Shown piece after piece: positions 22,486 to 34,443 of a DNA stretch of 64,000 bases. Within the stretch, counting starts at the first letter, position 1; every line of letters starts with the position of its first letter. The DNA is from Tetramitus jugosus (Eukaryota; Heterolobosea; Eutetramitea; Acrasida; Vahlkampfiidae), in assembly GCA_937625935.1 (NCBI GenBank), contig OW569377.1, positions 186,001-250,000 of the forward strand, read 5' to 3'. A program made the position numbers and the translations under genes. The notes below the pieces were generated by a model, which saw only the letters and a program-made list of their open reading frames with translations, searched no databases and was not told the origin of the DNA.

Positions 22486-23483
22486 ATGAACCGTTATCCA
22501 CTCAAAACATCTCTTTCTAAACCCGTGCTATCGAGAACAATGACAAATGTATCAATGACCAGCTCTTTATCTGATATATCTTCCATTCATGATGCCACTA
22601 AAGGTAACAAGAGTGCAATAGACCTCGAGCTGCAATCAGATAGATCAGGAATGGATCCGTACACTGACGAAGAACTAGATGAAGTAGTAATCCCCGATAA
22701 TCAGATGGAGGGAGAAGAAAACGATAAAAACAAATCTGGCGTTAGATGGTATCACAGACTCTTTAGATTAACTCCTCTTCGTTCAAATAGTGGTCTATCT
22801 CTGCAACGAATAGAGGAACTCAAGATGAAATCCATGTGTATGTGCATCATGTCTTTGATTTATTGTTCTTTCGAACATTCAATTTACACTTAATCTTGTG
22901 TGAATAGTTTTGGACTATGAGTTGAACAAGTTGTACATTCGCTTCTCACAGTACGCACAGTTGATCAACATTGACGGCAGAGAAGAGTTAACGATTCGAA
23001 AGGAGGAACTACTACAATTTCCGCAACTTGCTTACAATCCACTCAAGGAAAGAATTGTTCAAGTACTTCAACTGAATGAAATTATAACATTCGATGAGCT
23101 TGTGGATGCCCTGCAGAAATTCTCAGTCAACTATCCCAAGGCGGGCAAAATCAAACGTATGTACCTTAACAGTCTCATTGTTAAACAAATCATGAGTCAC
23201 GAACACACATAACAACTGTATATCTACAGTTGCATTTGAGATTTATGACTTTGATGGAGATCAGTTAATATCTAGAAGAGATATGGCCCAATTCTTGGCA
23301 ACCATCTTAAACTCTGCTGTGTGTGAAGCTCAAGAGTTGAGTGACCATGATCTAGATGTCATTCTGGACCAAACATTTATGGAGATGGGAACAAACAAAG
23401 ATGGATACATTACTCTTGAACAATTCAAGAGAATTGTAGAGTATCAGAATGACATTGTCCAAAAGTTCTCTCTCGATTTTTAG
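22486..23483 (+). CDS. Calcineurin B-like EF-hand protein
   Basis: The exons are 22486-22837, 22908-23156 and 23230-23483, with introns of 70 and 73 bp (both GTATGT). The 284-residue product has a Ser/Thr-rich, partly acidic N-terminal extension of about 120 residues, then a calcineurin-B/CBL-like order of EF-hands. One loop is canonical (DFDGDQLISRRD). The first is degenerate (NIDGREELTIRKEE). The last (GTNKDGYITLEQ) lacks the first acidic ligand and the closing Glu. It is probably a regulatory subunit or calcium sensor for a phosphatase or kinase. An upstream in-frame ATG at 22426 follows an acceptor-like TTTTCAG and is less likely to be the start. Confidence 0.75.
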
Positions 23484-23642
23484 CGACTGGCAGATATTTT
23501 TGTCAGAGCCAAAGTGGAACTTGTGAAAGAGAATCCAAGTAGGAGAATATGTCGGCAATTACAAGCGCGACACTGAAAAAATCACACAACGACAAAAACA
23601 CTCAAACTCAAATCATCTCTCAAATTTGAATAAAAAAACAGG

Positions 23643-24139
23643 ATGGCACAAAGAAAGTTAAAGACTGGACAAGAGGCCCTATTGGCCATTATTGGTGACG
23701 AAGACACTGTCACTGGCTTTTTGTTGGCTGGAATTGGTGATATTGACCAGAAGCAAAGTGCCAATTTTTTGATTGTTGATAAGAATACGACTCATGCGAC
23801 TGTGGAAGATGCATTTAAGCGATTTACATCGAGACAAGATATTGCTATTCTATTGATTGCTCAGAATGTGTGTACACACCAATGTATTTACTGTTGTTTG
23901 ATTTTTCTCGGCTTGTGGTTTTTTTTGGCTCTGATGAGATATTTTGCTAACAACTCACATGTGAAAAACAATTCACAATCCACAATCGAATGTGATAGGT
24001 GGCTGAGACTATTCGATACCTGTTGGATGCTTATGATCAAATCGTTCCTGCCATCTTGGAAATACCAAGCAAAGAAACACCTTACGATCCAAATAAGGAC
24101 TATATTATGTCTCGTGTCAAGCAACTCTTCAACGAATAA
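23643..24139 (+). CDS. ATP6V1F: V-type proton ATPase subunit F
   Basis: Subunit F is part of the central rotor stalk of the V1 sector. Exons 23643-23867 and 23999-24139 (intron GTGTGT..GATAG, 131 bp) give 121 residues, the normal family length. The family core is plain: IGDEDTVTGFLLAGIG, then the spliced LIAQNVAETIRYLL, and EIPSKETPYDP near the end. The intron is intact and splices exactly at the codon before VAETIR. Confidence 0.95.
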
Positions 24140-24321
24140 ATGTATCTTTCTTCTTTTCTCCGTTGTGGATAACCGTTTTTTTTTCAATTGAGCCCTACTT
24201 TCAAATCCAGTTTTTGATCGAACTCTGGCCTGATCGTTAACCAAAGACGAAGTGGAATTGAATCAACCTTGTCGTCAAACACAGAAAAAACAACACAAAG
24301 AAGATAGAGAAAGTTCACAAG

Positions 24322-25905
24322 ATGGCAGCAGCGAAAAGGGTTGTAGCACGCAAGAGTCCCATGTCCAGAGCATATCCACTCAGCAGTCAACAAGATGACA
24401 ACAACAGTAGTGATGATGAAGAAGATCGTGAGTTTCGATTGGAGAGTTCAGACGAGGAGGAAGAAGAAGAACAAGTAGATCAACGACGACGCAATGGAAG
24501 ATCATCGCCACTTGATCTCAATGCTCGCCTCAAAAGCACAGATCATATCAATACTACTACTACGAACAGTGAAGACGAAGACGAACATGATGATGATGAA
24601 CAACAACAAGAAACGAATATTCAAGATAATTTATATATGAACGGTGAGAATGAGCAAGAGGACGAAAATGGAGAAGACGACGAACATGATGACAAAACAA
24701 CTACAACAACAGCAGAATATGCATCGAATGAACAATCCATTTTGATTGATTCTGAGATTGTAAATCTCGCACCCATTCAACAATTGTTTCACTTGTTTCC
24801 CATGGAAGCGATTCAAACATTGTTGAAACACATGGGCAGTGATGAGAGTGATATCGATGGTGTCAATAGTGACACGAATGAATATCTTGAATCCTTTTTA
24901 GAGTCACCAACAAGTGAATTGAATATCAGTACAATGGTCGATAGTCATAAAACAATGTTGATGAATCGATTGGAAGTGCTGTGTTTCATGAGAGGTATCA
25001 ACTGTTGGAGACATTTGCTATTTTTGAACAAGACCAATGTTCGGTGCTTGTTTTATGATATGAAGCAGTACAGTAGAATGCCATCGTCTATTCACTCTCC
25101 ATTTGTCAATCTGTATGAAATGTATGCTTTGGATCTTGATGAAGCGAGTAGTGGCAGTGGTGATGGGATGGATAGACAGGATCCATGGGCATTTGCTCTC
25201 CAGAGATTGATGCTTGATCATTATAGAATTGGTGATTTGGATCAGTTGTTGTGCGAGTGCTGTTCGATTGATTCTCTGCGGCACTTGTTACACTCTTTTA
25301 ATCTGAGTTGGATGAGGCAGCATTCGATTGTAGATAGTGATTCTGAGGATGATGTGAATATGAGTGATCATCAGATCAAAACACAATTGATTGCACTATT
25401 GCTGCTATATGTACTAGTGATTGGATTGAAGGACATTTTGTCTCAAATGTCCGTTGTGTTCCTGTTGGAGCTCAATCAATTCTGCCAGTTGCACACATCC
25501 AAGGCTGACAAGAAGGAGCAGTTGGTCAATCAATTATTGTACATGGCATTCCCAAATATTGATCCCAGACCATCAATCGATGATACTGTGACTGTATATG
25601 ATTTGATGGCGTCATACAAGATGCCAGAGTTGGTTAAATTGTGTGATACAAGAGGTTTGGCAGTCAATGGAACAAAGATTGAACTTGCTGAGAGATTGTA
25701 TGCCTATTGTCATCATTTGCCTCTGCCAGGGAAGAAAAAGCTGAAAAAGAAGACCACTCCCAAGAAGAAGAGCAAATCTCCTTCTAGAAAGAGAAAGGCA
25801 CAGCAAGAGAGCGAGGAAGATGAACCAAAACCCAGAGTCAGACGTCGCAGACAATCCAAAAGGAGGAGGTCTTCTGTCTCAAGCACCACGAGCAGTGACG
25901 AATAA
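24322..25905 (+). CDS. SAP-domain nuclear-type protein, unknown role
   Basis: This 527-residue protein has no intron. The N-terminal ~150 residues are strongly acidic (D/E/Q/N runs). The middle is helical and not recognised (for example LAPIQQLFHLFPMEAIQTLL). Near 430-455, MPELVKLCDTRGLAVNGTK with ELAERL fits a SAP DNA/RNA-binding helix-loop-helix. The C-terminus is Lys/Arg/Ser-rich (KKKLKKKTTPKKKSKSPSRK) with likely nuclear localisation signals. The composition suggests a chromatin or RNA-processing factor. The specific function is unknown. Confidence 0.7.
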   Translation: MAAAKRVVARKSPMSRAYPLSSQQDDNNSSDDEEDREFRLESSDEEEEEEQVDQRRRNGRSSPLDLNARLKSTDHINTTTTNSEDEDEHDDDEQQQETNIQDNLYMNGENEQEDENGEDDEHDDKTTTTTAEYASNEQSILIDSEIVNLAPIQQLFHLFPMEAIQTLLKHMGSDESDIDGVNSDTNEYLESFLESPTSELNISTMVDSHKTMLMNRLEVLCFMRGINCWRHLLFLNKTNVRCLFYDMKQYSRMPSSIHSPFVNLYEMYALDLDEASSGSGDGMDRQDPWAFALQRLMLDHYRIGDLDQLLCECCSIDSLRHLLHSFNLSWMRQHSIVDSDSEDDVNMSDHQIKTQLIALLLLYVLVIGLKDILSQMSVVFLLELNQFCQLHTSKADKKEQLVNQLLYMAFPNIDPRPSIDDTVTVYDLMASYKMPELVKLCDTRGLAVNGTKIELAERLYAYCHHLPLPGKKKLKKKTTPKKKSKSPSRKRKAQQESEEDEPKPRVRRRRQSKRRRSSVSSTTSSDE

Positions 25906-26030
25906 AATCACTTGACATCGAATCCAATTTTCGTAGTTCCAGCGTTTGCTGGTACTTTCTGTCTGAATGATCCGCTAAACATCAAACACCCGAAAAAACA
26001 GCAACACGACCAACGTTTGACATCAAGAAA

Positions 26031-26822
26031 ATGAAACGAAATCTCCACTCTGTGTACAATGACAAGAACAACAGCAACAACAACCATCGTGACGCAGATG
26101 ACGAATACATTTCATCCAACCTATCTCTCAACTTTATCCACCAAACCCAATTTCATCACAATAACAATAATAGTGTGCTGCTGCTCTCAACATCATCCAA
26201 ACGAATGAAATACACATCGAACACTCTCAACTTTAATAACAATAATCACTCGTATGGAATACACAATAACATGAATAATCATCAGAGTATAATGATGATG
26301 GTGATGAGTGATGATGATACCATACAAAACAATGATGATGAACACTATCCATCATCATCATCATCACAACGGTCACTCCTCTCTTCCTCTCCATCATCAT
26401 TGTCATCTTCTCATTGGAAACTCTATTGTCGTAGCATGAAGAAGAAAATGTTGCATGTGAACACCAATACCAATAACAACAACAACAACAACAACAATAT
26501 GAATGACAATACAAAAACAGCACTTGCATCGTTACCACCCAAATCACCCTATCCCTTCCACTCCAATCATCACTATCAATACATCAATCATCACCATTAT
26601 CCAACCAACCGTAGTATGAATCATCAAACGTCGACAACAAATGGTGATGAGACAAAGAATCATCATAATCGTATGGGAACGAGGCATGATGGTGGTTGGA
26701 TGATACCACAAGGAGATGAATTGTTACTCACTCCAGTAACAACAACAACAACAACAAAACCAACCACGACGAATCAAAACATGTCCTCATCATCTACAAC
26801 AATGGATATCGATGACATGTAG
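26031..26822 (+). CDS. N/H/S-rich hypothetical protein
   Basis: An ATG-initiated frame of 263 codons is dominated by Asn, His, Ser and Thr runs, with no recognisable domain or membrane segment. A few patches are less repetitive (KLYCRSMKKKMLHVN, ALASLPPKSPYPFHSNHH). It may be a disordered regulatory protein or a chance frame in triplet-repeat DNA. The complementary strand is also partly open because of the triplet repeats, which lowers confidence. Confidence 0.4.
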   Translation: MKRNLHSVYNDKNNSNNNHRDADDEYISSNLSLNFIHQTQFHHNNNNSVLLLSTSSKRMKYTSNTLNFNNNNHSYGIHNNMNNHQSIMMMVMSDDDTIQNNDDEHYPSSSSSQRSLLSSSPSSLSSSHWKLYCRSMKKKMLHVNTNTNNNNNNNNNMNDNTKTALASLPPKSPYPFHSNHHYQYINHHHYPTNRSMNHQTSTTNGDETKNHHNRMGTRHDGGWMIPQGDELLLTPVTTTTTTKPTTTNQNMSSSSTTMDIDDM

Positions 26823-27047
26823 TATAACCCTCTCACATCCATAGGTGCTGATGATGATGATGTTCTCTCTAACAAGATGTAACAATTGATTGAATCTACT
26901 AACGCAATAAAGAAGCATGTTTGTGTGCGCATTCAATGTGTTGCATTTATTTGTTTGCGAGGAGGAAACATGCACATTTTTTTTGTTCACACTATCAAAC
27001 ATCCAACAAGCAAACGAGAGAGAACAACTTGACAAGTTTTGATCATC

Positions 27048-27391
27048 ATGGGACCATCAAGAAAGCGATCGAGAGACGATGTCATTGACTTGGATCTGAA
27101 TCATCGCAACAGTGATGATGACGACAATGATGACGATATGATTCAATTTACAATTAGTGACAATGATGATGATGACGACGACGACTACAATGATGATCAT
27201 ACGATTCATGATGACCAAAGAATGACCAAAACGAGAAGAATATCCATCAACAATCACAACTCTACTACTACCCATGCTGTGAGTGGATGCATCCATACCC
27301 ACAACAACAATCACATTGTTCGGACACTGGAAAAAAAACAACATGAAGAAGAAGAAGATAATGTCGATGATTTCATGAATCCGTTTGAGAG

Positions 27392-27423
<32 letters not shown>

Positions 27424-27760
27424 CTAATCTATTCACAAAGAGTCGTAATACGACGAGTACTACTCCGACAATAATAATGAATCAACAAAAGAAGAACCAT
27501 CATACGACTGCTGCAGATCACAACAATCATGTCACATCGAACAATCATCATCATCATCAGATGATGAATGGAAATGGTTCCAGTGCTCTTCCACTGACCA
27601 ATCGCCCAACAATGAAACAATCTACTCTTACTTTTAAACCCAGCAATACTAAGACTCATACGAATACGAACAACACCAATAATAATACGAATACTCATCA
27701 TACTAATAACATCAACATCAGTATATCATCAACCAATTCAACAACCAGCAATCATACTCC

Positions 27761-27805
<45 letters not shown>

Positions 27806-30641
27806 CACTTCTTCCAAAAAGAAAAGAAAAAAGACGAAAACACAATCACCCACACACTCTTCTCCTCCTCTAGTAACAACAACAACCACAACAACAACAA
27901 TATCCAATGGCAACACGACTCTAACTCCAAAGACAAAGAAAATCATTCGGTACATACTATCCATGCTCTATGATCAAGTCACGCATCATCGAACCGATCT
28001 CATTGTCATGCTTCAATTGATTCGATACATGATGCCAACAACGACATCCACTCATCATTCAAAGAATAACAACTCTGGTTACTCGTTTCGCACCATTTAT
28101 CAAAAATTCTTTCGTCCGTACATGCATCTGTGCACCTACTTTTCCCATGTGGAGCAAGTGACCGAATGGCTCATACAGTGGAAATTTCATTTCATTCATC
28201 CATTACAACAGCAGCATCAGCAGCAATTGTCTTCTTATGCGCTGAATCATGATTCAAAGAAGCAAAAACAGAATAAGAAGAAGAATAACAACAACAATAA
28301 GACCAAGGGGAAAAAGTCAATAACGACGAACAACAACAACAAGAAGAAGAAGAAGCAGCAGCAGAAAAGGAATGACTCTGGTGGACATGATTCGTATCAC
28401 TCGGATGAACACTTGTTTGTGTTTGCGAGTGAACGACAGACAGAACAAGAAGAGCACCACCATACGACTCTGGAAGCATCACACAAGAACAATGAAGAAC
28501 AGGACTCTCATTGCGGCACAACCAATGATGTGACTTCTCATGGCGAATATTATATGGAGTGCCGATTACGATTTCCCTCCTTCTTTTATAGCAGCAGTGA
28601 CAATAGAAGTAAGAAAAATCAGAGTGATAGTGATAGTGATAGTGATGAACCGAATAGTACGACCAAGCAGCGTGAACAACAATATCAATATCAATATATA
28701 CAGGAAAAGTTGAACGCAATGCTGCAATATGCTCTTCACAAGGTGTTTATTGAGTCACCAACGAAAGAGTATCCACATTTTAGCTCGTTATGCACCGGCC
28801 CATTCTATCAATACCCTGAATCACTGGAAGAAAAGTTGTTGAATGAAATGTATAGTGATATGGGTGGTTGGGATCAAGTGAACAATTTTCAAAAGGGTAC
28901 GTATCCGATAGAGGCCGTATTGGATGATGTGAACTCTGTGGTGTATCTCGGTAGTCTCTCTAGGGGTGCAAACGATGCTGCACCAGACACTGATCATCAC
29001 AACGCATCAATTGGAGCCAAAAACCATACGAATACCAATACGTCTCAATGGAAAAAGTACGGTGTAGTGACTGCATATTTCTGTTGTGAGCCAGTGATGG
29101 TTGATTTTGATCGAATCGTATTTCCCTATCACAAGATTGATCAAATCGAACCAGATTACTATGTTGTGTATTGGAAGAATCGAGAGATTACGTTTGAAAT
29201 GGATATGAATTCGGATTATTTGTCATCGATCAAGTCAGGTGGTGAAGGCGAGAGTGGCAATGACGAAGAAGATCATGCATTCCAAGCGCACATTGAAAGC
29301 ATAAGGATCGGATGCTCGGACGAAGAGAGACAAGTGTTGAATCTCGTGTTGCAATACATGGACGACACGCACATGAAAGTGTTTTATCGCCTGCCAAAGA
29401 GCTCTCAACTGTTTCAGCGAGAAAAGGACATTATTAAGCAATTCTTGCATCAGTTCAAGAGCAAGGTCAACATTCATTACATTATCTATGTGTTATCATT
29501 ACTATTTGGTCGTCTGCCTGATGTTTTGGAGAATTATTTGATTGAGATTGACGAGTACGAAACCTATTCTACGACAGTCGTGTACTTGAACCTTGATGAA
29601 GAAATTGATGAGAATCAATTGGAGGATATTCATAATGATCTCAAGAGTCAACTTGATACGATCAAGGACAAACTGTGCAGTCATTATGGCTGTGGCAGAA
29701 GAGAAGTCAACAAGGAGAAGCGAAAGTTGTTTGATGACCGATTGCAACAATGGAGAGACATTAAAAAACAGTTGTATGAAGTAGCGACCTCTCATGTCAA
29801 CACTGTGATCAATGGAGAGCACAAACTAACAACACTAACGGATGGTCAACAATTCTATTACAGATATGATGACATATCAAGAGGCATTGCCAAGTATCCT
29901 GTTGCTGCAGTCAATCACTTGGATTGCTCCGTGTTCGACTCTCACTTCTTCATGTCCGAAATGAAGATACATGAGGAAGTGAAAGCAGAAATCCAAGAAC
30001 TGTACAAAGAGGAACGGCACAGCTGTAATTGCACTGATGATTGCTCCAATTGTCCGTGCAGAATGAGAGGAGAGTTTGGTCAGCTATTTGATAAGAACAA
30101 TAGACTGCGACAGATCCCTCAAGGTCGCATTTCACTATACGAATGCAACAGTTCCTGCGGCTGCTCCAAGAAATGCAAGAATCGGCTCATTCAACGAGGA
30201 TTACAAAAGCGCCTCGAACTGTACCGAACAGAGAATAGAGGTTGGGGTGTGCGAACCTTGGAGTTTATCGCAGCAGGCGAGTTTGTAGATGAATACGTCG
30301 GAGAGATTATATCCGATCGTGAGGCTGAGAACAGAGGAGCAAAGTATGACATGGTGCTCGGATGCTCCTACTTGTTTGACCTCGGCAAATCTAATACCTA
30401 CTCGATTGACGCACTGCACTACTGCAACACGTCACGTTGGTTCAATCATTCGTGTAGCCCCAATTTGGTCTCCGTAGATGTGTATGCCGAGGTGCAAAAT
30501 GAATGTTTGCCAAGAGTAGCATTCTTTGCAAAAAAAGACATTCAAGTCAACCAAGAGTTGACCTTTGATTATGGTTATACAATTCAAAATAGGATGAAAT
30601 GCCGTTGTGGTAGCCCAGCCTGTATCGGATGGCTCATGTAG
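27048..30641 (+). CDS. SUV39/G9a-type histone H3K9 methyltransferase
   Basis: The family methylates histone H3 Lys9 to form heterochromatin. The protein has 1197 residues and no intron. The first ~430 are disordered: Asp runs, His/Asn/Thr/Ser runs and Lys blocks. A DISRGIAKYPVAAVN motif precedes the pre-SET cysteine cluster (HSCNCTDDCSNCPCRMRG, about 990), then YECNSSCGCSKKCKNR. The SET domain follows with RTENRGWGVR, the cofactor/catalytic motif RWFNHSCSPNL (about 1130) and ELTFDYGY. The post-SET CRCGSPACIG ends the protein. The pre-SET and post-SET pattern with DISxG marks SUV39 rather than Polycomb E(z). The region YGVVTAYFCCEPVMVDFD is not a clear chromodomain. Confidence 0.9.
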
Positions 30642-31615
30642 CGCGCTAACGCTGATGCATTGATTCCCACTGGCGCACAATTTGACGTTTTGTTCCTCCT
30701 CACACGACCAAGATTTTTTTGAGCGCTTGTCGGCAAACTCGCCTAAACAAGGGGGCGGATACATTGCCCAAACAAGACGAGAATGTTTGCTTGGACCTTT
30801 CCCAATAAAGACGAAATGATCATTTTCGTCAAGCACACATGGAAAGCAAAGCGCAAGAGCTCAAGACAACTTGACACCACTCCTCAAACTCTCCATTTTA
30901 ATACACACTCCTCCGTGCCAGTCGTCTCAACCATTTTTCACACACAACAAAATCAAATCAATCATAACTCTCCTCACACATAAATAACATAAGAATAACT
31001 CAATGTAACAGAAGGCATCAATATTGCAAAATGCACCAAGAGTCACATTTCTACACCAATAACAATCATCATAACAACACTTAACTCCTTCACATACTAT
31101 GAGCTCCAACATTTTTTCTTCTTGATTCAATTTTTGTATCACTTTTTACTCACACCTCCTGACAACACACCAACATTGTATGAATAGTAGCAGGTAGTCG
31201 ACGTTTCTGGATGCTCAACTTGAGAACAAAGAACTCATAAAAACACACTCTAGAGAATCAAGACAACAACAAGAGAAATCAACAAAGTGGATGGAAAGAA
31301 AGACATGATGGAGATTAGATGAGATGATGAGAAAATGGTACGCAATTGCAATGTGGCTGGTTGTGAGAGGACAACGTTTTTTGACATGAGGGGAAACAAG
31401 ATGAAGTGATGTCACCCTGTCTACCGCAGCAGTCCTGACACAATTGATCACACTGAAATTCCGTGCCTTTTTCCATCATCTCTTCTCTCTTGGCTGCTCT
31501 CTCTGTTCCTTCTCAACTTGTTGTTCTTTCTCACGGAGGTGTCCTTTTTTTGCTGCAAAAATAAACAAAGTCCCGCTTCTCAAAGAACAAAACAACGACT
31601 TCCTTGTCCTCAAGT
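30642..31615. other. Intergenic, no gene recognised
   Basis: Nearly 1 kb separates two rightward genes. I looked at all frames. Only short frames without protein-like features occur, and there is no tRNA-like or repeat structure. Confidence 0.45.
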
Positions 31616-32908
31616 ATGCATATTGTAATTATTGGCGCAGGTTTAGCTGGTCTTGCATTGTCTGTTGCTCTCCAACAACAATTCTCAACGATCCTTGGTT
31701 GGACGAACAACAACAATAATCATGAGCAAGAATCATCCACCATCACTGGTGAAATGATCACATTCACAGTCTATGAGAGAGATGAAGATATTGACTGCAG
31801 ACCACAGGGCTATTCTCTGACTCTGCAGCGCAATGGAATGCAAATACTGGGTCAGTTGGGTCTCAGGAATCAAATTCAACAATTGGAGTGTCGTTGTGGC
31901 TCCAACTACACCTATTCTTCCAATGGTACTGCTCTCGTGTGCTTCGATCCCAAGTTGGGCAACAAGAAATCAAAGAATATTCCCATTCCTCGTCAACACT
32001 TGCGTAAGATGCTGTATCAGTTGTTGGATGACAGAGAGCAGCGAGTAGTGTGGAACAAGGAGTTTAAGAGCTATGAGGAGAGTGGGGACAAGGTCATTGT
32101 TCATTTTTCGGACGGAGATTTGGCAGAGGCTGATCTGGTGGTAGGGTGTGACGGTATACGATCACAGGTACGTTCCCAGAAACTACCCCAGACCTCCTTG
32201 AATTATTTGGGTGTGTGGGCAGTGAATGGCATTAGTACTTGGGGTACAGGCGATCAGAGCAAATATGTGGAGTCACCATTCAACGATCGAGTGTTTCAAA
32301 CAATCGATGGGCGCTCAAGGGTGTTTGTCAAACCGTATTTACCAGGTGAATCCATGTGGCAAATCACCTTTCCACTGGAAGTCAATGAAATTCCTGCCAC
32401 GTTTCAATTACCAAGGGAAGAGGTGCTAAAAATTGTGAGAGATCATTTGTCTAGCTGGGAGCATGATATGGTCACAGATTTGATGGATGCAACACCGTTA
32501 GATAGATTGAGGAGCGCTCCTCTGTATGATATTGATCCTTTGGCACATTGGACGACAAGCAGAGTGACACTCATTGGTGATAGCTGTCATCCAATGTCTC
32601 CGTTCAAAGGACAAGGAGCAAACAATGCACTTGTCGATGTAATGTCCCTCGTTAAGTCCTTGAAGGGTTATTTTGACACACAAGCAGAGCAGAAGGACAA
32701 AGAAGAGCAACAGAACTTGTTGTTTCAAGAATTAGGCAAGTTCGAAGATGAAATGAGGCATCGGACCAGAGGTGTCGTATTGGCGAGCAGAAGAGCTGTT
32801 CAGTTCTACCACAGTGACCAATGCATGAACTATGGGAAGCTATGCAGATTCCTAGGTGTTACTGAAAGTGATGCAGTACCCAAACCAGTTCAAGAACAAC
32901 AACAATAA
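31616..32908 (+). CDS. FAD-dependent monooxygenase (PF01494 type)
   Basis: This 430-residue flavoprotein hydroxylase is related to salicylate/zeaxanthin-type monooxygenases. The N-terminal Rossmann motif is MHIVIIGAGLAGLALSVAL (GxGxxG at 7-12). The mid motif ADLVVGCDGIRSQVR (about 171-186) and the FAD ribityl motif LIGDSCHPMSPFKGQGANNA (about 317-336) complete the family signature. A small Asn-rich insert lies near residue 35-50. The substrate cannot be told. There is no signal peptide and no intron. The ATG at 31616 places the Rossmann strand at the very N-terminus. Confidence 0.88.
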   Translation: MHIVIIGAGLAGLALSVALQQQFSTILGWTNNNNNHEQESSTITGEMITFTVYERDEDIDCRPQGYSLTLQRNGMQILGQLGLRNQIQQLECRCGSNYTYSSNGTALVCFDPKLGNKKSKNIPIPRQHLRKMLYQLLDDREQRVVWNKEFKSYEESGDKVIVHFSDGDLAEADLVVGCDGIRSQVRSQKLPQTSLNYLGVWAVNGISTWGTGDQSKYVESPFNDRVFQTIDGRSRVFVKPYLPGESMWQITFPLEVNEIPATFQLPREEVLKIVRDHLSSWEHDMVTDLMDATPLDRLRSAPLYDIDPLAHWTTSRVTLIGDSCHPMSPFKGQGANNALVDVMSLVKSLKGYFDTQAEQKDKEEQQNLLFQELGKFEDEMRHRTRGVVLASRRAVQFYHSDQCMNYGKLCRFLGVTESDAVPKPVQEQQQ

Positions 32909-33302
32909 TAGCGACAACGACAGCACATCAGAGAATAAACTTATTTTGATTCCGTAATCCTTTCCAGTGACACGTTCAAGATTTGGGCGCGAAATTTACT
33001 TGCGAACACCAACAGCTAAAAAGTTGGACTGAACACGCGCCAAGAGTGGTTCATCGTGTCCAACACATAACACATTCCCAATTTGCCCGTTCAGAAGAAG
33101 TAATTTTTGTGTGAAACAACAACAACCAAACGATCATCGAAGACACAAATCAACAACCTCTTCCTCATCATCAATCTTCATCTTTTTCATCATCATCAAC
33201 AAGTTAGAGACAGCTGAGAGAGGATTGATAGAGATTTTTTGCGAAAATCAACAGAAGAACCATTGAACACAACAAACACACAACAACATCAACACCAACG
33301 AT

Positions 33303-34329
33303 ATGAACAACAGTGATACATCAGAAATACCAGTAGCGATCGTACTGCTCGGCTACTTTGCTACTATATGCTTCTCTATTCAGTACATACCACAAACATA
33401 CTTGAACTACAAGAGGAAGAGCGTAGAAGGATTCAATGCCACAAGTATCCTCATCAAATTATTTGGAGCGTCTTATTTTACAGTGAACAGTTATTTGATT
33501 GGAGAGGAGACATCTGTTGTCTTGTATGGTGCATTCAACGTTGCTCAACACGTTCTCTTCATGATTCAATTCGCGCGATACACAAAGAGACGCATCTTTT
33601 ATTTTTATGCATTGTTTCCAATTGTGCCTTATTTGATGGGATTTTTGTATCCGCAAACCATTCGTATGTTGTTCTTTTTACTGTTTTTGTGATTGCAATG
33701 AGCTTTTTGTTGTGTTTTTTGTTTTGTTGTTTGATTGTATTGTGTGTGCGTGTGTTTCCATGGGAGTGTGCACTAACGTGTCATCTTGTTGTGTGTGTGT
33801 GTTGTCTTATCATGTTGTTGATTTTGATCGAAATCATGTGATGAATGAAACATTGAATCAACAACACATGGGAATGATGAACGATTTGCTCCATATATGT
33901 TCCTGGATAACAGCCATTACGATTACCATTAAGCCCATTACTCAAATTCTGAGTCATTTGCCTCAATTGTATGAAACGTACATGAGAAGAAGCTCTGAAG
34001 GTGTTTCTCTCGTGACACAGCACTTGAATCTATTGGGTGGTCTCTCTGGTGTGTTCATGTACAGTGTCATCCCACCAAAGAGCTTTTATACATACATGGT
34101 GTACTTCACTAGTTTATTGCAAGCAGTTTCCCTGTATGCTCTTGCAGTTTATTTCGATGGATGGGAAAGATTGATCAACAGCGTTCCCCTGTTGAACAAG
34201 GTGATATCAGTGCCTCAGCCATTGTTGCCAACAATGAAGCCTCCAAGAGCTGATTCGCCTGCTAGAGAAATTAGCGCACTTGTCGAGCTGGAAGAACAAA
34301 AATCTTCCGTAAAGACACATGATATCTAA
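33303..34329 (+). CDS. PQ-loop repeat membrane protein
   Basis: PQ-loop (SLC66/MPDU1-like) proteins are small transporters or sensors with paired PQ motifs. Exon 1 (33303-33663) carries YIPQTYLNYKRKSVEGF and several membrane helices. It ends in a GTATGT donor. The second exon carries HLPQLYETYMRRSSEGVS and more helices, with a polar tail. The acceptor is ambiguous. 33914 (AACAG) and 33767 (GGGAG) both keep the frame; the second keeps a fuller helix before the second PQ motif but has a weak acceptor. Lysosomal or other internal membrane location is inferred from the family. Confidence 0.8.
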
Positions 34330-34443
34330 GTCATACTCACACTATAACTCCACATAAATGTTTTATCGCAGTTCATATGTCACTAAAAGATACTTCCCAT
34401 GTGTTGGTTTCTTTGGCTTCTAGTTCAGCTGAACTTTGTGGCG

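Noticed and set aside
26233-26547. Minus-strand open frames in the triplet-repeat regions (also 27057-27344)
   Set aside because: Triplet repeats keep all frames open; the translations are homopolymer-like.
27048-30641. Enhancer of zeste (Polycomb) methyltransferase
   Set aside because: The DISxG motif, the pre-SET cysteine pattern and the CxCxxxxC post-SET region are of the SUV39 type; E(z) has a CXC domain and no such post-SET.
30432-30836. Minus-strand open frame over the SET gene end and intergenic DNA
   Set aside because: It overlaps the conserved SET domain antisense and its remainder shows no protein-like pattern.
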